A model generated the notes under the pieces. The model ran no database searches. It was not told where the DNA came from and was given only the letters and a program-made list of their open reading frames with translations. Shown piece after piece: positions 52,709 through 61,577 of a stretch of DNA of 64,000 nt (positions are counted from its first letter, which is position 1; the number at the start of each line of letters is the position of its first letter). The position numbers were made by a program, and so were the translations under genes. The DNA comes from Hellea sp. (GTDB lineage: Bacteria > Pseudomonadota > Alphaproteobacteria > Caulobacterales > Maricaulaceae), in contig JAQXEH010000052.1 in NCBI GenBank assembly GCA_029250925.1, forward strand, positions 62,001-126,000. Direction: 5' to 3'.

Positions 52709-54327
52709 ATTTAGTGATTAAAGAATTTGATTATATTATTGTAGGAGCAGGTTCAGCTGGGTGTGTTTTAGCTAATAGACTTAGTAAAAATCCTAATATT
52801 AAAGTTGCTTTGGTAGAAGCAGGTGGCGTCGATATCGATCCATCAATACATATGCCCATTGGGTATGGAAAAACCCTTCATAACCCAAAGCTTTCATGGA
52901 GTCTTAAGACTCAGCCAGAGCCCTTAATGAATGATCGAATTCTACCATTGCCACGCGGAAAAGTGTTAGGTGGTTCAAGTTCAATAAATGGAATGATTTA
53001 TATTCGTGGACATAAGGAGGATTATAACACTTGGGCTAACTTAGGCTGCAATGGATGGGGTTGGGAAGACATTTTACCTTATTTTAAAAAATCAGAAAAC
53101 TACAAATTAGGTAAAAATAGATATCATGGAGGAGATGGTCCTTTAGCCGTTTCAGAAATTATTGATAAAAATCCAACTAATGACTCAATTATAAAAGCAT
53201 TCACAGAATACGGCGTTACAGAAAATAAAGACTTTAATGGCGATAGCCAAGAAGGTGTGGGGCATTATGATGTAAATATAAAAGATGGCAAAAGGTGCTC
53301 TACTTCAAGTGCTTTTTTGCGACCCGTTAGAAAAAGAAAAAATCTTTCTATTCTCACGAATACAAATGTAAAAAAAATAATTTTCGAGAACAATCGCGCG
53401 AAAAGTTTAATGGTTGATAGTCGAAAAAAAATTGAAATACTAAAAGCGAATAGAGAAATTATTCTTAGTGCTGGTACTTACAAAACCCCTCAACTTTTGC
53501 AATTATCAGGTATTGGCCCAGCTAAACTTCTAAAGTCAGTTGGTATTAAAGTCTTGGTTAATAGTACAGAAGTTGGAAAAAATCTTCAAGATCACTATAT
53601 GGCGCCAATGGCTTGGTCACTTAAACCAGGAGTATTCAGTTATAATAATGAACTAAAAAACTTAAATTTATTAAAAAATATAATAAGATATTACTTTTTT
53701 CGAAAAGGCCCAATGACTATACCTGCAGCATCAGTAGGGGCATTTGTAAAAAGCAATCAAAGCTTAGACCGTCCTGATTTACAATTTCATTGCTTAGCAG
53801 TAACCGGTGACCTTTCAGCCGCAAGTAGAGGAGAAAATGCAGAATTAACTGAGTATTCAGGAGTTACTATAGGTGGAGCTCAGCTACGGCCAGAGTCCCG
53901 TGGATTTGTAAAATGTGCATCAAATAATCCCTTAGACGACCCTTTGATTATTCATAATTATTTATCTGCCGAAATGGATAGACATTTAATAATAAAAGCA
54001 ATGGATATAACTAGAGAGCTGGCAAAAATGCCAGCACTTTCCAAAATAATTGACAAAGAAAAACTTCCCGGACGCCAAGTTGTTTCCAATGATGAAAAAA
54101 TAGAATGGCAATTAAATCTTGGAACCACCATGTATCACCCCGTTGGAACCTGTAGAATGGGCAGCGACATCCATGCTGTGGTAGACACGGACCTTCGGGT
54201 TAATGGGGTGGATGGCTTACGAGTTATTGATGCCTCGATCATGCCGAGACTTATTTCCGGCAATACGAATGCAGCTACTGTAGCAATAGCTGAAAAAGGT
54301 GCTGACTTAATAACTAGTCAGAAGTAA
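52702..54327 (+). CDS. GMC-family FAD oxidoreductase
   Basis: A 541-residue choline dehydrogenase-like GMC oxidoreductase. FAD-binding YIIVGAGSAGCVLANRLS at the N-terminus, the GMC signature LPLPRGKVLGGSSSINGMIYIRG, the second signature SAGTYKTPQLLQLSGIGP, and the catalytic histidine region YHPVGTCRMGS with the final DASIMPRLISGNTNAATVAIAEKGADL. The family oxidises alcohols; substrates range from choline to long-chain and sterol alcohols. I chose the ATG at 52702; the upstream extension from a TTG lacks similarity. The start lies inside element F, placing it in the same regulon. Confidence 0.87.
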   Translation: MRNLVIKEFDYIIVGAGSAGCVLANRLSKNPNIKVALVEAGGVDIDPSIHMPIGYGKTLHNPKLSWSLKTQPEPLMNDRILPLPRGKVLGGSSSINGMIYIRGHKEDYNTWANLGCNGWGWEDILPYFKKSENYKLGKNRYHGGDGPLAVSEIIDKNPTNDSIIKAFTEYGVTENKDFNGDSQEGVGHYDVNIKDGKRCSTSSAFLRPVRKRKNLSILTNTNVKKIIFENNRAKSLMVDSRKKIEILKANREIILSAGTYKTPQLLQLSGIGPAKLLKSVGIKVLVNSTEVGKNLQDHYMAPMAWSLKPGVFSYNNELKNLNLLKNIIRYYFFRKGPMTIPAASVGAFVKSNQSLDRPDLQFHCLAVTGDLSAASRGENAELTEYSGVTIGGAQLRPESRGFVKCASNNPLDDPLIIHNYLSAEMDRHLIIKAMDITRELAKMPALSKIIDKEKLPGRQVVSNDEKIEWQLNLGTTMYHPVGTCRMGSDIHAVVDTDLRVNGVDGLRVIDASIMPRLISGNTNAATVAIAEKGADLITSQK

Positions 54328-56238
54328 CTATTTTGTCCAGATAGGTGAACTCCATGCGCGATCTTGAAGTGTGGCTTGCATATTGGGGTTTGGAGGAGTC
54401 CCATTACGAACTGCATCCCAAGTACTCCAACGACATTTTGGGGTTTCTAAAACACGAATATAATAAGCCGAATTTTGGCCTTTTTCGTAATTGGGGTCAG
54501 ACCAAAGAGCTTTGAGTTCACTGCTTCCTGTCGCATCGTTCGTTTTACAGTTAGTCAAATTAACTGTTGCTCCATTATCAGGACAACGGTTGGTTTGAGG
54601 TGATGGTTTTACCCCCCTTGAGCAGGAAATATCATAAATTTCTTCATGGTTTTTAGCCTCATCCGACCAAACCTTTATAATTTGTATTCGTTGTAGGGGA
54701 TATCCATCTGGGTCCATGACCGCCCAAGCAATAAAAACTGGAGATTCATTTTTGCTATTATAAACTCCTCCCATAGGCGTACCCTGTTCATAAGCTTCTT
54801 CAAGCATTTTAGTCGATGACAGAATCGTATTTTCATAGTTTCCAGCAAAAAACCGGGCTTTTATACGGGGGCCTGATGTTGCAAAAGTCTCTTTACGTTT
54901 CATGGCATCAAATATGTCTTCTCTAGTGTTAGACTCAGCCCAAACACCAGCTAAACCGGATGCTCCATATGAAGCAGAAGATATGAAGGCCAACTCAGTC
55001 TCTTCAGTTTCAACATTATCCCATGACTTTTTACCATCTGGGGGCACTGATCCTCGATTAGCAAGGTCAGTATCATGTGAGAACTTACCAAAATGCTCCT
55101 CTTCGGATAAAGATGGAGCGCTTACGTGGGTATCTGATGATCCAATAAAACCAAAAGCATATGGATTAAAACCAATATCCTGTTCAATACCAATTCCTCT
55201 GGACAAAGATTGACGAACAAAACTACCTGAAACTTTTTGACTTTCCTTGGCCATCCCAACTAGTATTTCATAAAGCTCGTGATTTGCGAATTCATCTTCC
55301 GGAGATAATAGCGGGTGAGTTTCAGAAGTGCCTTTGACTTGGGTAATTTCTACTATTGGCTCATTTTTAAGGCGGTTTTCGGCATAAGCCTTATCAATGA
55401 GGGAACCATCAGTAGTTGTCATAGAGAACATCTGACCATTAGATGCATTAGAGTTATGAGGTATAGCTAAAACATCAAAGCCCTCATCCCGCTTATCATT
55501 CATCCAGTTCCATAGGTCCTCAGGATTTGTTGAGTCCAGTGTTGAAAATAAGCGTTCAGGGGCCTTATCACGAAAAACTACATTACGGTGCAAATTAGTG
55601 GCTCCAAAATTGTCAGTTATTTTTCCAATGATATTCATATTAGTATATTCATAAGCTGCAAATGTTGTGAACTTTCCTGGTTCGTAATGCTTTTCTGCCG
55701 CAAGAATGTTCTCTGCCCAAGCGCTATCTATGAAGTCTCTATCGTAGATGTCTTCTATGGCATTACCAGTTACGATTGTTGTTCCAACCTTTGTAAATGC
55801 TTCAATACGGGCCTCCCTTGAACCCCCAAATATTCCGAAAATTGACTTTGCTGTATCCGTTTTGGACAGAGGATTTCCTCTATCTCGCATTGCAGCAAGA
55901 ACACCCATGTATTCTCCGTGATCTGTTACTCCGTAAAAGTCTAAAGGGGCACCAGAAATTGTAATATCTTTACCGGCTCCATTATCGATAGTATCGCCCT
56001 TTGCAAAACGGTATGCATCATCAGCATTAGTCCTAGTGCCTGTTATAAAGGCATCAAAAGAGTTTTTTGTATGCACATGCAGGTCACCAAAATAAGCATT
56101 TCTTGTAGCTATCTTTTCAACTAAGACTGGGGTTGAATGAGGCTGAACTTTAGGAATTTTTTTCTCTGGTCTTTCTGTACACCCAGCAGTAACCAACAAA
56201 CAAAATATAATACTACTTAAATAAAGGCTTCTTGACAT
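54328..56238 (-). CDS. DUF3604 lipoprotein
   Basis: A 636-residue protein of the DUF3604 family. The start MSRSLYLSSIIFCLLVTAGC is a lipoprotein signal with lipobox VTAGC; a GAGAGAG ribosome-binding stretch lies just upstream of the ATG at 56238. The mature protein opens with AYFGDLHVHTKNSFDAF, a PHP-like metal-binding segment, and also shows YGVTDHGEYMGV and FIGSSDTHVSAP, each supplying likely metal-binding His/Asp. The reaction is unknown; a metal-dependent hydrolase outside the cytoplasm is likely. It follows the crotonase gene of the kshA operon. Such proteins are frequent in marine bacteria that degrade hydrophobic substrates. Confidence 0.82.
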   Translation of the reverse strand: MSRSLYLSSIIFCLLVTAGCTERPEKKIPKVQPHSTPVLVEKIATRNAYFGDLHVHTKNSFDAFITGTRTNADDAYRFAKGDTIDNGAGKDITISGAPLDFYGVTDHGEYMGVLAAMRDRGNPLSKTDTAKSIFGIFGGSREARIEAFTKVGTTIVTGNAIEDIYDRDFIDSAWAENILAAEKHYEPGKFTTFAAYEYTNMNIIGKITDNFGATNLHRNVVFRDKAPERLFSTLDSTNPEDLWNWMNDKRDEGFDVLAIPHNSNASNGQMFSMTTTDGSLIDKAYAENRLKNEPIVEITQVKGTSETHPLLSPEDEFANHELYEILVGMAKESQKVSGSFVRQSLSRGIGIEQDIGFNPYAFGFIGSSDTHVSAPSLSEEEHFGKFSHDTDLANRGSVPPDGKKSWDNVETEETELAFISSASYGASGLAGVWAESNTREDIFDAMKRKETFATSGPRIKARFFAGNYENTILSSTKMLEEAYEQGTPMGGVYNSKNESPVFIAWAVMDPDGYPLQRIQIIKVWSDEAKNHEEIYDISCSRGVKPSPQTNRCPDNGATVNLTNCKTNDATGSSELKALWSDPNYEKGQNSAYYIRVLETPKCRWSTWDAVRNGTPPNPNMQATLQDRAWSSPIWTK

Positions 56239-56249
56239 AGCTCTCTCTC

Positions 56250-57017
56250 TTAACTTCCTGTCCAATGTGGTTTTCTTTTTTCCGAAAAAGCTTTAACACC
56301 TTCAGCAGCATCATCACTATTACGCCATTTTATGAATTCATGATAACTTTCTTGTTTAGCTAATGCAGTTTTCAAACTATCCTCTGAGAGCCCTCTTTTT
56401 AAGGTCATTTTAGATGCTTGAATTGCCAAAGGCGCTCCCTTTAAAATATCATCACAATATTTTTTTACAACATCCATCAACTTATCATGAGTTACTACTT
56501 TATTCACGAACCCCATGCGCAAACCCTCATTCGCTGTGTACTTTCTTGATGTAAGAATGATCTCCATAGCATTTTTTTGCCCTATTTGTCGAGGCAACCT
56601 ATGAAGGCCTCCACCCAATGCTACTGCACCAACTAAAGGCTCTGGTAAGCCAAACAAAGATCTCTCAGAGGCTAAGATCAAATCGCAAGCTAATGCTAGC
56701 TCAAAACCTCCCCCTAATGCATATCCGTCAACTGCAGCAATGACTGGTTTTGATAAATCAAAACGATTTATCAATCCAGCATACCCACCTCTTGGATAAC
56801 TACCATTTATACCGTCTTTTAAATCACTTCCGGCGCAAAATGCTTTACCGCCCTCGCCGGAAATTACCGCAACTAATTGATTTTTATCGGATGAAAAATC
56901 ATCAAATGCAGTATTTAAGTCACAATGCATTTCATCAGTAATTGAGTTCATTGCCTCAGGGCGATTAATTTTTATGAACGTGACTGAACCATCACGTAAT
57001 ATATCAATATACTGCAA
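56250..57017 (-). CDS. Enoyl-CoA hydratase
   Basis: A 255-residue canonical crotonase: FIKINRPEAMNSITDEM, AFCAGSDLKDGI and AAVDGYALGGGFELALACDLILAS with catalytic glutamate, then FGLPEPLVGAVALGGGLHRL with the second glutamate. Both carboxylates are present, so true hydratase activity is likely. The only suitable start is a TTG (complement of 57015-57017) immediately after the kshA stop, with AGGA about 9 bp upstream. It lies between kshA and the DUF3604 gene; the CoA-ligase gene of the same operon suggests they process a side-chain or ring acid. Confidence 0.85.
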   Translation of the reverse strand: MQYIDILRDGSVTFIKINRPEAMNSITDEMHCDLNTAFDDFSSDKNQLVAVISGEGGKAFCAGSDLKDGINGSYPRGGYAGLINRFDLSKPVIAAVDGYALGGGFELALACDLILASERSLFGLPEPLVGAVALGGGLHRLPRQIGQKNAMEIILTSRKYTANEGLRMGFVNKVVTHDKLMDVVKKYCDDILKGAPLAIQASKMTLKRGLSEDSLKTALAKQESYHEFIKWRNSDDAAEGVKAFSEKRKPHWTGS

Positions 57018-58130
57018 CTATTCAGTCCTGTTATCCATTTTGAGTTTGGTCATTTGCTTTTTATCGTTACCCCATTCTGCATAAAATTGTGAAAAGTATT
57101 TTCTGAAAGGGAGTATAGGGCCATCCCCATCACATATACTGGGCTTTGGCATATATTTTTGACGGTCCCATACGACTTTATCTTGATCCAGTTGTTTGCA
57201 AATTTCACGCCTCATAGCCTTAGCTAGACTGGCCATGGGGCCTTCAGCTTCTATTTTTGGCTGAGTAAATGCGAACCTGATATGCGTTCTTTCTTGATCT
57301 ATGGGAGTTATGCCAGCCACCATTAAAGTTTCAGAAATTCCAGAAAACTTAGTCCAACTTTGTCCTGCTCCAATAGTACCATAAGCTATAATCCCATCTA
57401 CAACACCTTTTGGGGTTGGCATTTTAGCATCAACACTCGCCGTTCGTTTATGTCCATCAAATTCAAAATCATAATCAGGGAAATCATTTGTACCGTGGAT
57501 GTATTTAAAATGGGCAGCATCAACGCCATTTTCAGCCATGTTTTGCACAGGTCCATGAACAATCCATTCATATTTTTTATAATCAGTCCAGTTTGCATCG
57601 TAAACTTGTTCAAAAGTTTCTGGCTGCCACTTCGGGGCCTCGTTAAATGGATGGTACCAAACTAATATTTGCTTATTACTCTCTTTGACAATCCACTCTT
57701 TTTCACAAGGCCTAGCAGCAGACGGTGGTATTTTTTTTGCATAAGGAACAGCAATAACACTTCCTTTACTATTGTATTCCCAAGCATGAAATGGGCATTC
57801 TAATGAGTTTCCTTTAACTCTACCACCATACCCCATATGAGCACCAAGATGTTTACAATACGCATCAATGACCCTTGCTCTACCATCCTCGCCTCGCCAT
57901 AGAACTAAATCTTTGCCAAAGTAAAAAAGAGGTTTAACTTCACCAACTAAGAGTTCATCTGTGTAAGCCACCATAAACCAACCAAATGGAATCGGTAAGG
58001 TATCAAGATTTCGGTCACTAATTGAAGCACGGTTATCAACTGGATTCATCCTCCATGACGTTAAATCATCACCCTTCAATCCCTCTAATTGAGACCATAC
58101 AGCAACATGAGATGTGGTATTTGAGCTCAT
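57018..58130 (-). CDS. kshA: Rieske oxygenase, 3-ketosteroid 9-alpha-hydroxylase KshA-like
   Basis: A 370-residue Rieske non-heme iron oxygenase. The [2Fe-2S] ligands are Cys92, His94, Cys112 and His115 in YCKHLGAHMGYGG and CPFHAWEYN. The mononuclear iron site is ENGVDAAHFKYIHG with His207 and His212, and Asp204 as the bridging residue. The ENGVDxAHFxYxHG string and PFGWFMVAYTDEL resemble known KshA proteins, which hydroxylate C9 of 1,4-androstadienedione-type steroids and so trigger ring-B opening. The reductase KshB is not in the window. An AAAGGATC ribosome-binding site precedes the ATG. Confidence 0.87.
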   Translation of the reverse strand: MSSNTTSHVAVWSQLEGLKGDDLTSWRMNPVDNRASISDRNLDTLPIPFGWFMVAYTDELLVGEVKPLFYFGKDLVLWRGEDGRARVIDAYCKHLGAHMGYGGRVKGNSLECPFHAWEYNSKGSVIAVPYAKKIPPSAARPCEKEWIVKESNKQILVWYHPFNEAPKWQPETFEQVYDANWTDYKKYEWIVHGPVQNMAENGVDAAHFKYIHGTNDFPDYDFEFDGHKRTASVDAKMPTPKGVVDGIIAYGTIGAGQSWTKFSGISETLMVAGITPIDQERTHIRFAFTQPKIEAEGPMASLAKAMRREICKQLDQDKVVWDRQKYMPKPSICDGDGPILPFRKYFSQFYAEWGNDKKQMTKLKMDNRTE

Positions 58131-59008
58131 ATTTGATCCTTTAATTTAAAGACTTTTATTGCATTCTCTCTCAAAAATTTAGGCCACACATGTGCCTTTA
58201 ATGGTACATTTTCCATATCACTAAAAATACGGTCTAAACTTAGACCCATCGGAAAGTACCCGGCATAGATAATCTTATCTGCACCCCTAGTATTCGCATA
58301 TTCTATTATTGCTTTTGGGTAGTGTTTAGGAGCAAAAGCGGATGTTGAATAATACAAGTTGGGATATTTTATCATAAGTTTTACAGCCAAATTCTCCCAA
58401 GGCTCGGCTCCATGTCTCATTACTATTTTCAAATCAGGGAAAAACCAACAAACTTCATCTAAATGCTCCACTTTCTGAGTGTGCATTGGTATTCTAGGAC
58501 CTGGCACGCCAACGTTAAGCACTATAGGGATATCAAGCTCCACACATGCTGCATAAAGCGGATACATCCTAGCATCATTTATAGCTATTTGCGGGCATGT
58601 CCCTGCGGGGAAAACCGAAGCTGATTTTATACCATATTTTTTATGTAAAAACTTTAACCGTTTTACTTCTTGCATTCCATCATTAGGGTTGCACGGCACA
58701 TCAAAAAAGAAACGCTTTGGATAATCTTTAGCAACTTGCTCTGAAGTTTTATCATCATTAAAACCAACCATAGCCATTTCGATGTTATGGGCATTCATCT
58801 GCTTAATTGTCCAAGTTACAAAATCTGCTTCATCAGAAGATGACTCGGGAATATCTTTAAACATATATTGGGCAGGCATTTTAAACATATCACGGCTCTG
58901 CTGGTCGTTCAACAAAGGACGAAAGCTACTGTACCAGTCCGATCTATCTGCATGAGTTGGGATACCCAACATTGTGTCTATAATTTTTATATCTTTAGGG
59001 TAAGTCAT
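58127..59008 (-). CDS. Amidohydrolase-2-like protein lacking most metal ligands
   Basis: A 293-residue TIM-barrel protein of the amidohydrolase_2 (ACMSD-like) family. In place of the N-terminal HxH metal motif it reads KIIDTMLGIP; the later histidine of the first barrel half is Asn in IPIVLNVGVPG; the HGAEPWENLA histidine is kept; and the final aspartate of the usual GSDYP is replaced in YAGYFPMG. It may thus use no metal, or act differently from known members. Its start (ATG at 59008) sits 1 bp after the CoA-ligase stop, and its stop overlaps the kshA start by 4 bp. Function unknown. Confidence 0.78.
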   Translation of the reverse strand: MTYPKDIKIIDTMLGIPTHADRSDWYSSFRPLLNDQQSRDMFKMPAQYMFKDIPESSSDEADFVTWTIKQMNAHNIEMAMVGFNDDKTSEQVAKDYPKRFFFDVPCNPNDGMQEVKRLKFLHKKYGIKSASVFPAGTCPQIAINDARMYPLYAACVELDIPIVLNVGVPGPRIPMHTQKVEHLDEVCWFFPDLKIVMRHGAEPWENLAVKLMIKYPNLYYSTSAFAPKHYPKAIIEYANTRGADKIIYAGYFPMGLSLDRIFSDMENVPLKAHVWPKFLRENAIKVFKLKDQI

Positions 59009-59009
59009 T

Positions 59010-60656
59010 TTACTTCTGCTCTTTTTTAAATAGCTTTGTATACGTTTCTCTAACTTTATTTTTTTCAATTTTTCCCATAGCGTTTAATTCAAAAGGCTCA
59101 TTTTGTATGATAATTCGCTCTGGTATTTTATACTTAGCTAAATTATTTATTGCAAAGCTTAAGATATCTTTCTCCGACAAGCCATCTTTAGCATAGAGAC
59201 ACACGATAAGAGCCTCACCCAGTCGTGAGTGAGGAATGCCATATGCACAAACTGCTAAAACATCTTTATGGCGACCCAATATTTGCTCAATCTCAGCACA
59301 ATAAATATTTTCACCGCCTGATATTACCATATCAGTTTTTCTATCAACAATATAAATATAACCTTGGTCATCTATTTTTCCTATATCGCCCGTCTTAAAC
59401 CAATCACGTGACATACAAGCTGCAGTCTCATCAGGTCTATTAAAGTAGCCTTGCATGAGCGTTGCACCCTTGACCCAAATTTCACCAATTTCGCCATTAG
59501 CTAAGCTGACACCTTCATCATCTGTGATCTGCACATCAAACATAGGAAGTATTTGACCCGAAGCAGATGGGTTAGCAAGATAAGCTTCGCCAACAGCTTG
59601 AGATATTGCTCCGCATGTCTCAGTCATTCCATAACCTGCACCTATAAAAGCTTTTGGAAATGATTTTTGAATCTGATCAAGGAGATTAATAGGTAAAGCT
59701 TGTCCTCCACAGGAAACTGAAACTAAGGAAGAAAGATCAAATTTCTCAAAATCCGGAGAACGCAGTAGATCCCAATACATTGTTGGAACCCCACCAAAAT
59801 TTGATATTTTTTCCTCTTCAATCAACATTAGGGCCTTTTCAGGTTTCCACCTTTCCATTATCACCAATTTTCCACCATTGATTAGTGCAGTCATAAAGAT
59901 TGCACTGCAACCACTTGTATGAAATAAAGGAAATATTAAAAGTGACCCACTTTGGGGCATCTGAGATTTTAATCTTTCGACATCAATACCATAATTTAAT
60001 GCCATTCTTTTAAGCACAGCAGCCATTGCCAACTGAGTATTCATCACACCCGATATAAAAGCGCCATGAGTAATCACAGCAGCTTTAGCAACACCAGTTG
60101 TACCAGAGGTAAAAAACATACATGCAATATCATCGCTCTCTGTAAGAGTGGCGTTGAATTGAATTGATTTCTTTGGAAAATTATCAGCTGACAGATATCT
60201 ACCTTTATAACCTTCTTTGAATAGAACATCTAGTCGAGCGCTATCACCAATTACACAAACACAATTAGTATCTTCAATAGCTTGGAGCATGGACTCTCCA
60301 GTTCCTCGGCTATTTATCAGAACTGCCACTCCGCCAGCATTTATTATGGCAATGAAGGCAATGATCCATTCAGGCTGGTTCTTCATACAAATAGCTACAG
60401 TTTTACCCTTAATTTCTGAAATTTCTTTTGTAAGCCAAAAGCTGAGCCCATCTGCATACCCAAATACGTCATCAAAGCTAAGACGAATATCTCCAGAAAC
60501 TAAAAATTCAGTAGTCCCAAATTTTCTTGCATTATTAAATATAACGCTCATATTTTTTGGAGAATTCTTAAAAATGCGAATTGACCCCTCAGAAATAACT
60601 TCGAATTCTTCGCCAGGGGACATTAACTCTTCAACTATTGGATCAGCGTTTACCAT
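59010..60656 (-). CDS. Acyl-CoA synthetase
   Basis: A 548-residue ANL-family CoA ligase with a 50-residue N-terminal extension. The P-loop is CMFFTSGTTGVAKAAV; FPLFHTSGCSAIFM, GAGYGMTETCG, and DWFKTGDIGKIDDQGYIYIVDRKTDM follow; the catalytic lysine is in NAMGKIEKNK. The sequence differs from FadD3 and may activate a side-chain or other steroid acid. It is the first gene of the operon with the amidohydrolase-like gene, kshA, crotonase and DUF3604, and is divergent from two SDR genes across element E. Confidence 0.87.
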   Translation of the reverse strand: MVNADPIVEELMSPGEEFEVISEGSIRIFKNSPKNMSVIFNNARKFGTTEFLVSGDIRLSFDDVFGYADGLSFWLTKEISEIKGKTVAICMKNQPEWIIAFIAIINAGGVAVLINSRGTGESMLQAIEDTNCVCVIGDSARLDVLFKEGYKGRYLSADNFPKKSIQFNATLTESDDIACMFFTSGTTGVAKAAVITHGAFISGVMNTQLAMAAVLKRMALNYGIDVERLKSQMPQSGSLLIFPLFHTSGCSAIFMTALINGGKLVIMERWKPEKALMLIEEEKISNFGGVPTMYWDLLRSPDFEKFDLSSLVSVSCGGQALPINLLDQIQKSFPKAFIGAGYGMTETCGAISQAVGEAYLANPSASGQILPMFDVQITDDEGVSLANGEIGEIWVKGATLMQGYFNRPDETAACMSRDWFKTGDIGKIDDQGYIYIVDRKTDMVISGGENIYCAEIEQILGRHKDVLAVCAYGIPHSRLGEALIVCLYAKDGLSEKDILSFAINNLAKYKIPERIIIQNEPFELNAMGKIEKNKVRETYTKLFKKEQK

Positions 60657-60697
60657 TTGTAATTAAAAGCACCCTCGTTTTTTTGTATAGCATATAT

Positions 60698-60768
60698 TAC
60701 GCATTATTGATAATCAACATGGCTTTTCAACAGAATTGCGTATTTTTTATGTTTATTTTCTACGCATT
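60698..60768 (+). promoter_or_regulatory. Tripartite 71-bp element, copy E (SDR pair / kshA operon)
   Basis: TACGCATT (60698-60705), 29 bp, ATTGCGTA (60735-60742), 18 bp, TACGCATT (60761-60768); an extra TACGCA half-site follows at 60783-60788. A TATTTT hexamer at 60741-60746 overlaps the second half-site, as in copy C. The third half-site ends 35 bp before the ATG at 60804, the same distance as in copy A. The other divergent gene is the CoA ligase of the kshA operon. Confidence 0.82.
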
Positions 60769-60803
60769 CTAAATTATAAGCCTACGCACAGAAGGGGAGT
60801 CTT

Positions 60804-61568
60804 ATGAATGATTTAAAAGATAAAACCGCTATTGTTAGCGGAGGCAGTGATGGTATTGGGCTAGCAATTGCAAGAAAGTTATCACTGAAAGGTGCTCATG
60901 TAATAATATGCGCTCGAAATGAAGATAAGCTATCGGTCGCAATTGAAAAAATAAAGCATGAAGGGGGTAAGTGCGAAGGAAAAGTTCTGGATGTAAGCGC
61001 AACAGAGGAATATTCACAGATGATAACTGATGTAGCTAAAAAATATGGATTAGATATTCTCGTTAACAATGCTGCACATGTTGGCATGGGACTAATTAAA
61101 GATGTAAACCTTGATGAATTTCAAAAAAATTTTAGAACTAATGTAGACGCTCCATACGCTGGCACTAAAGCAGCAATGTTAGCTATGTCGGAAAAAGGTG
61201 GTAGTATAATAAACGTGAGTTCAGTAAATGGAGACAGAGCGATGGTAGGCATGTCGGGTTATGGTGCATCAAAGGCTGCCCTCCTACATTTCACGCGAAA
61301 CGCCGCAATGGAAGGTGCGCGTCTTGGGGTAAGAATAAATTCCGTTACCCCAGGACCAATAATGACACCCGCCACAAAAGCTTGGTTTGATAGTGACCCA
61401 AATGCAGGAGCAGCTATCGCTGATGCAAACCCAATGGGCAGAATAGGAACACCAGAGGAAGTAGCAAACGTGGTATATTTTCTGGCATCAGATGAATCAT
61501 CTTATATCACAGGAGCGAGCATACCTGTCGATGGTGGAAAAGCTAACGAACTATATGTACCAACTTAG
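60804..61568 (+). CDS. Short-chain dehydrogenase/reductase
   Basis: A 254-residue SDR: SGGSDGIGLAIARKL as cofactor loop, NNAA in place of NNAG, INVSSVNGDRAMVGMSGYGASKAALLHF with Ser/Tyr/Lys and SSYITGASIPVDGG at the end. A strong AAGGGGAG ribosome-binding site precedes the ATG. It pairs with a second SDR 9 bp downstream, both behind element E. Likely a hydroxysteroid dehydrogenase; position and stereochemistry cannot be told. Confidence 0.85.
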   Translation: MNDLKDKTAIVSGGSDGIGLAIARKLSLKGAHVIICARNEDKLSVAIEKIKHEGGKCEGKVLDVSATEEYSQMITDVAKKYGLDILVNNAAHVGMGLIKDVNLDEFQKNFRTNVDAPYAGTKAAMLAMSEKGGSIINVSSVNGDRAMVGMSGYGASKAALLHFTRNAAMEGARLGVRINSVTPGPIMTPATKAWFDSDPNAGAAIADANPMGRIGTPEEVANVVYFLASDESSYITGASIPVDGGKANELYVPT

Positions 61569-61577
61569 GAAAAAACT

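Noticed and set aside
60217-60666. Plus-strand frame of 149 codons opposite the CoA-ligase gene
   Set aside because: Shadow of the ANL-family ligase; ends in the divergent promoter gap without its own signals.
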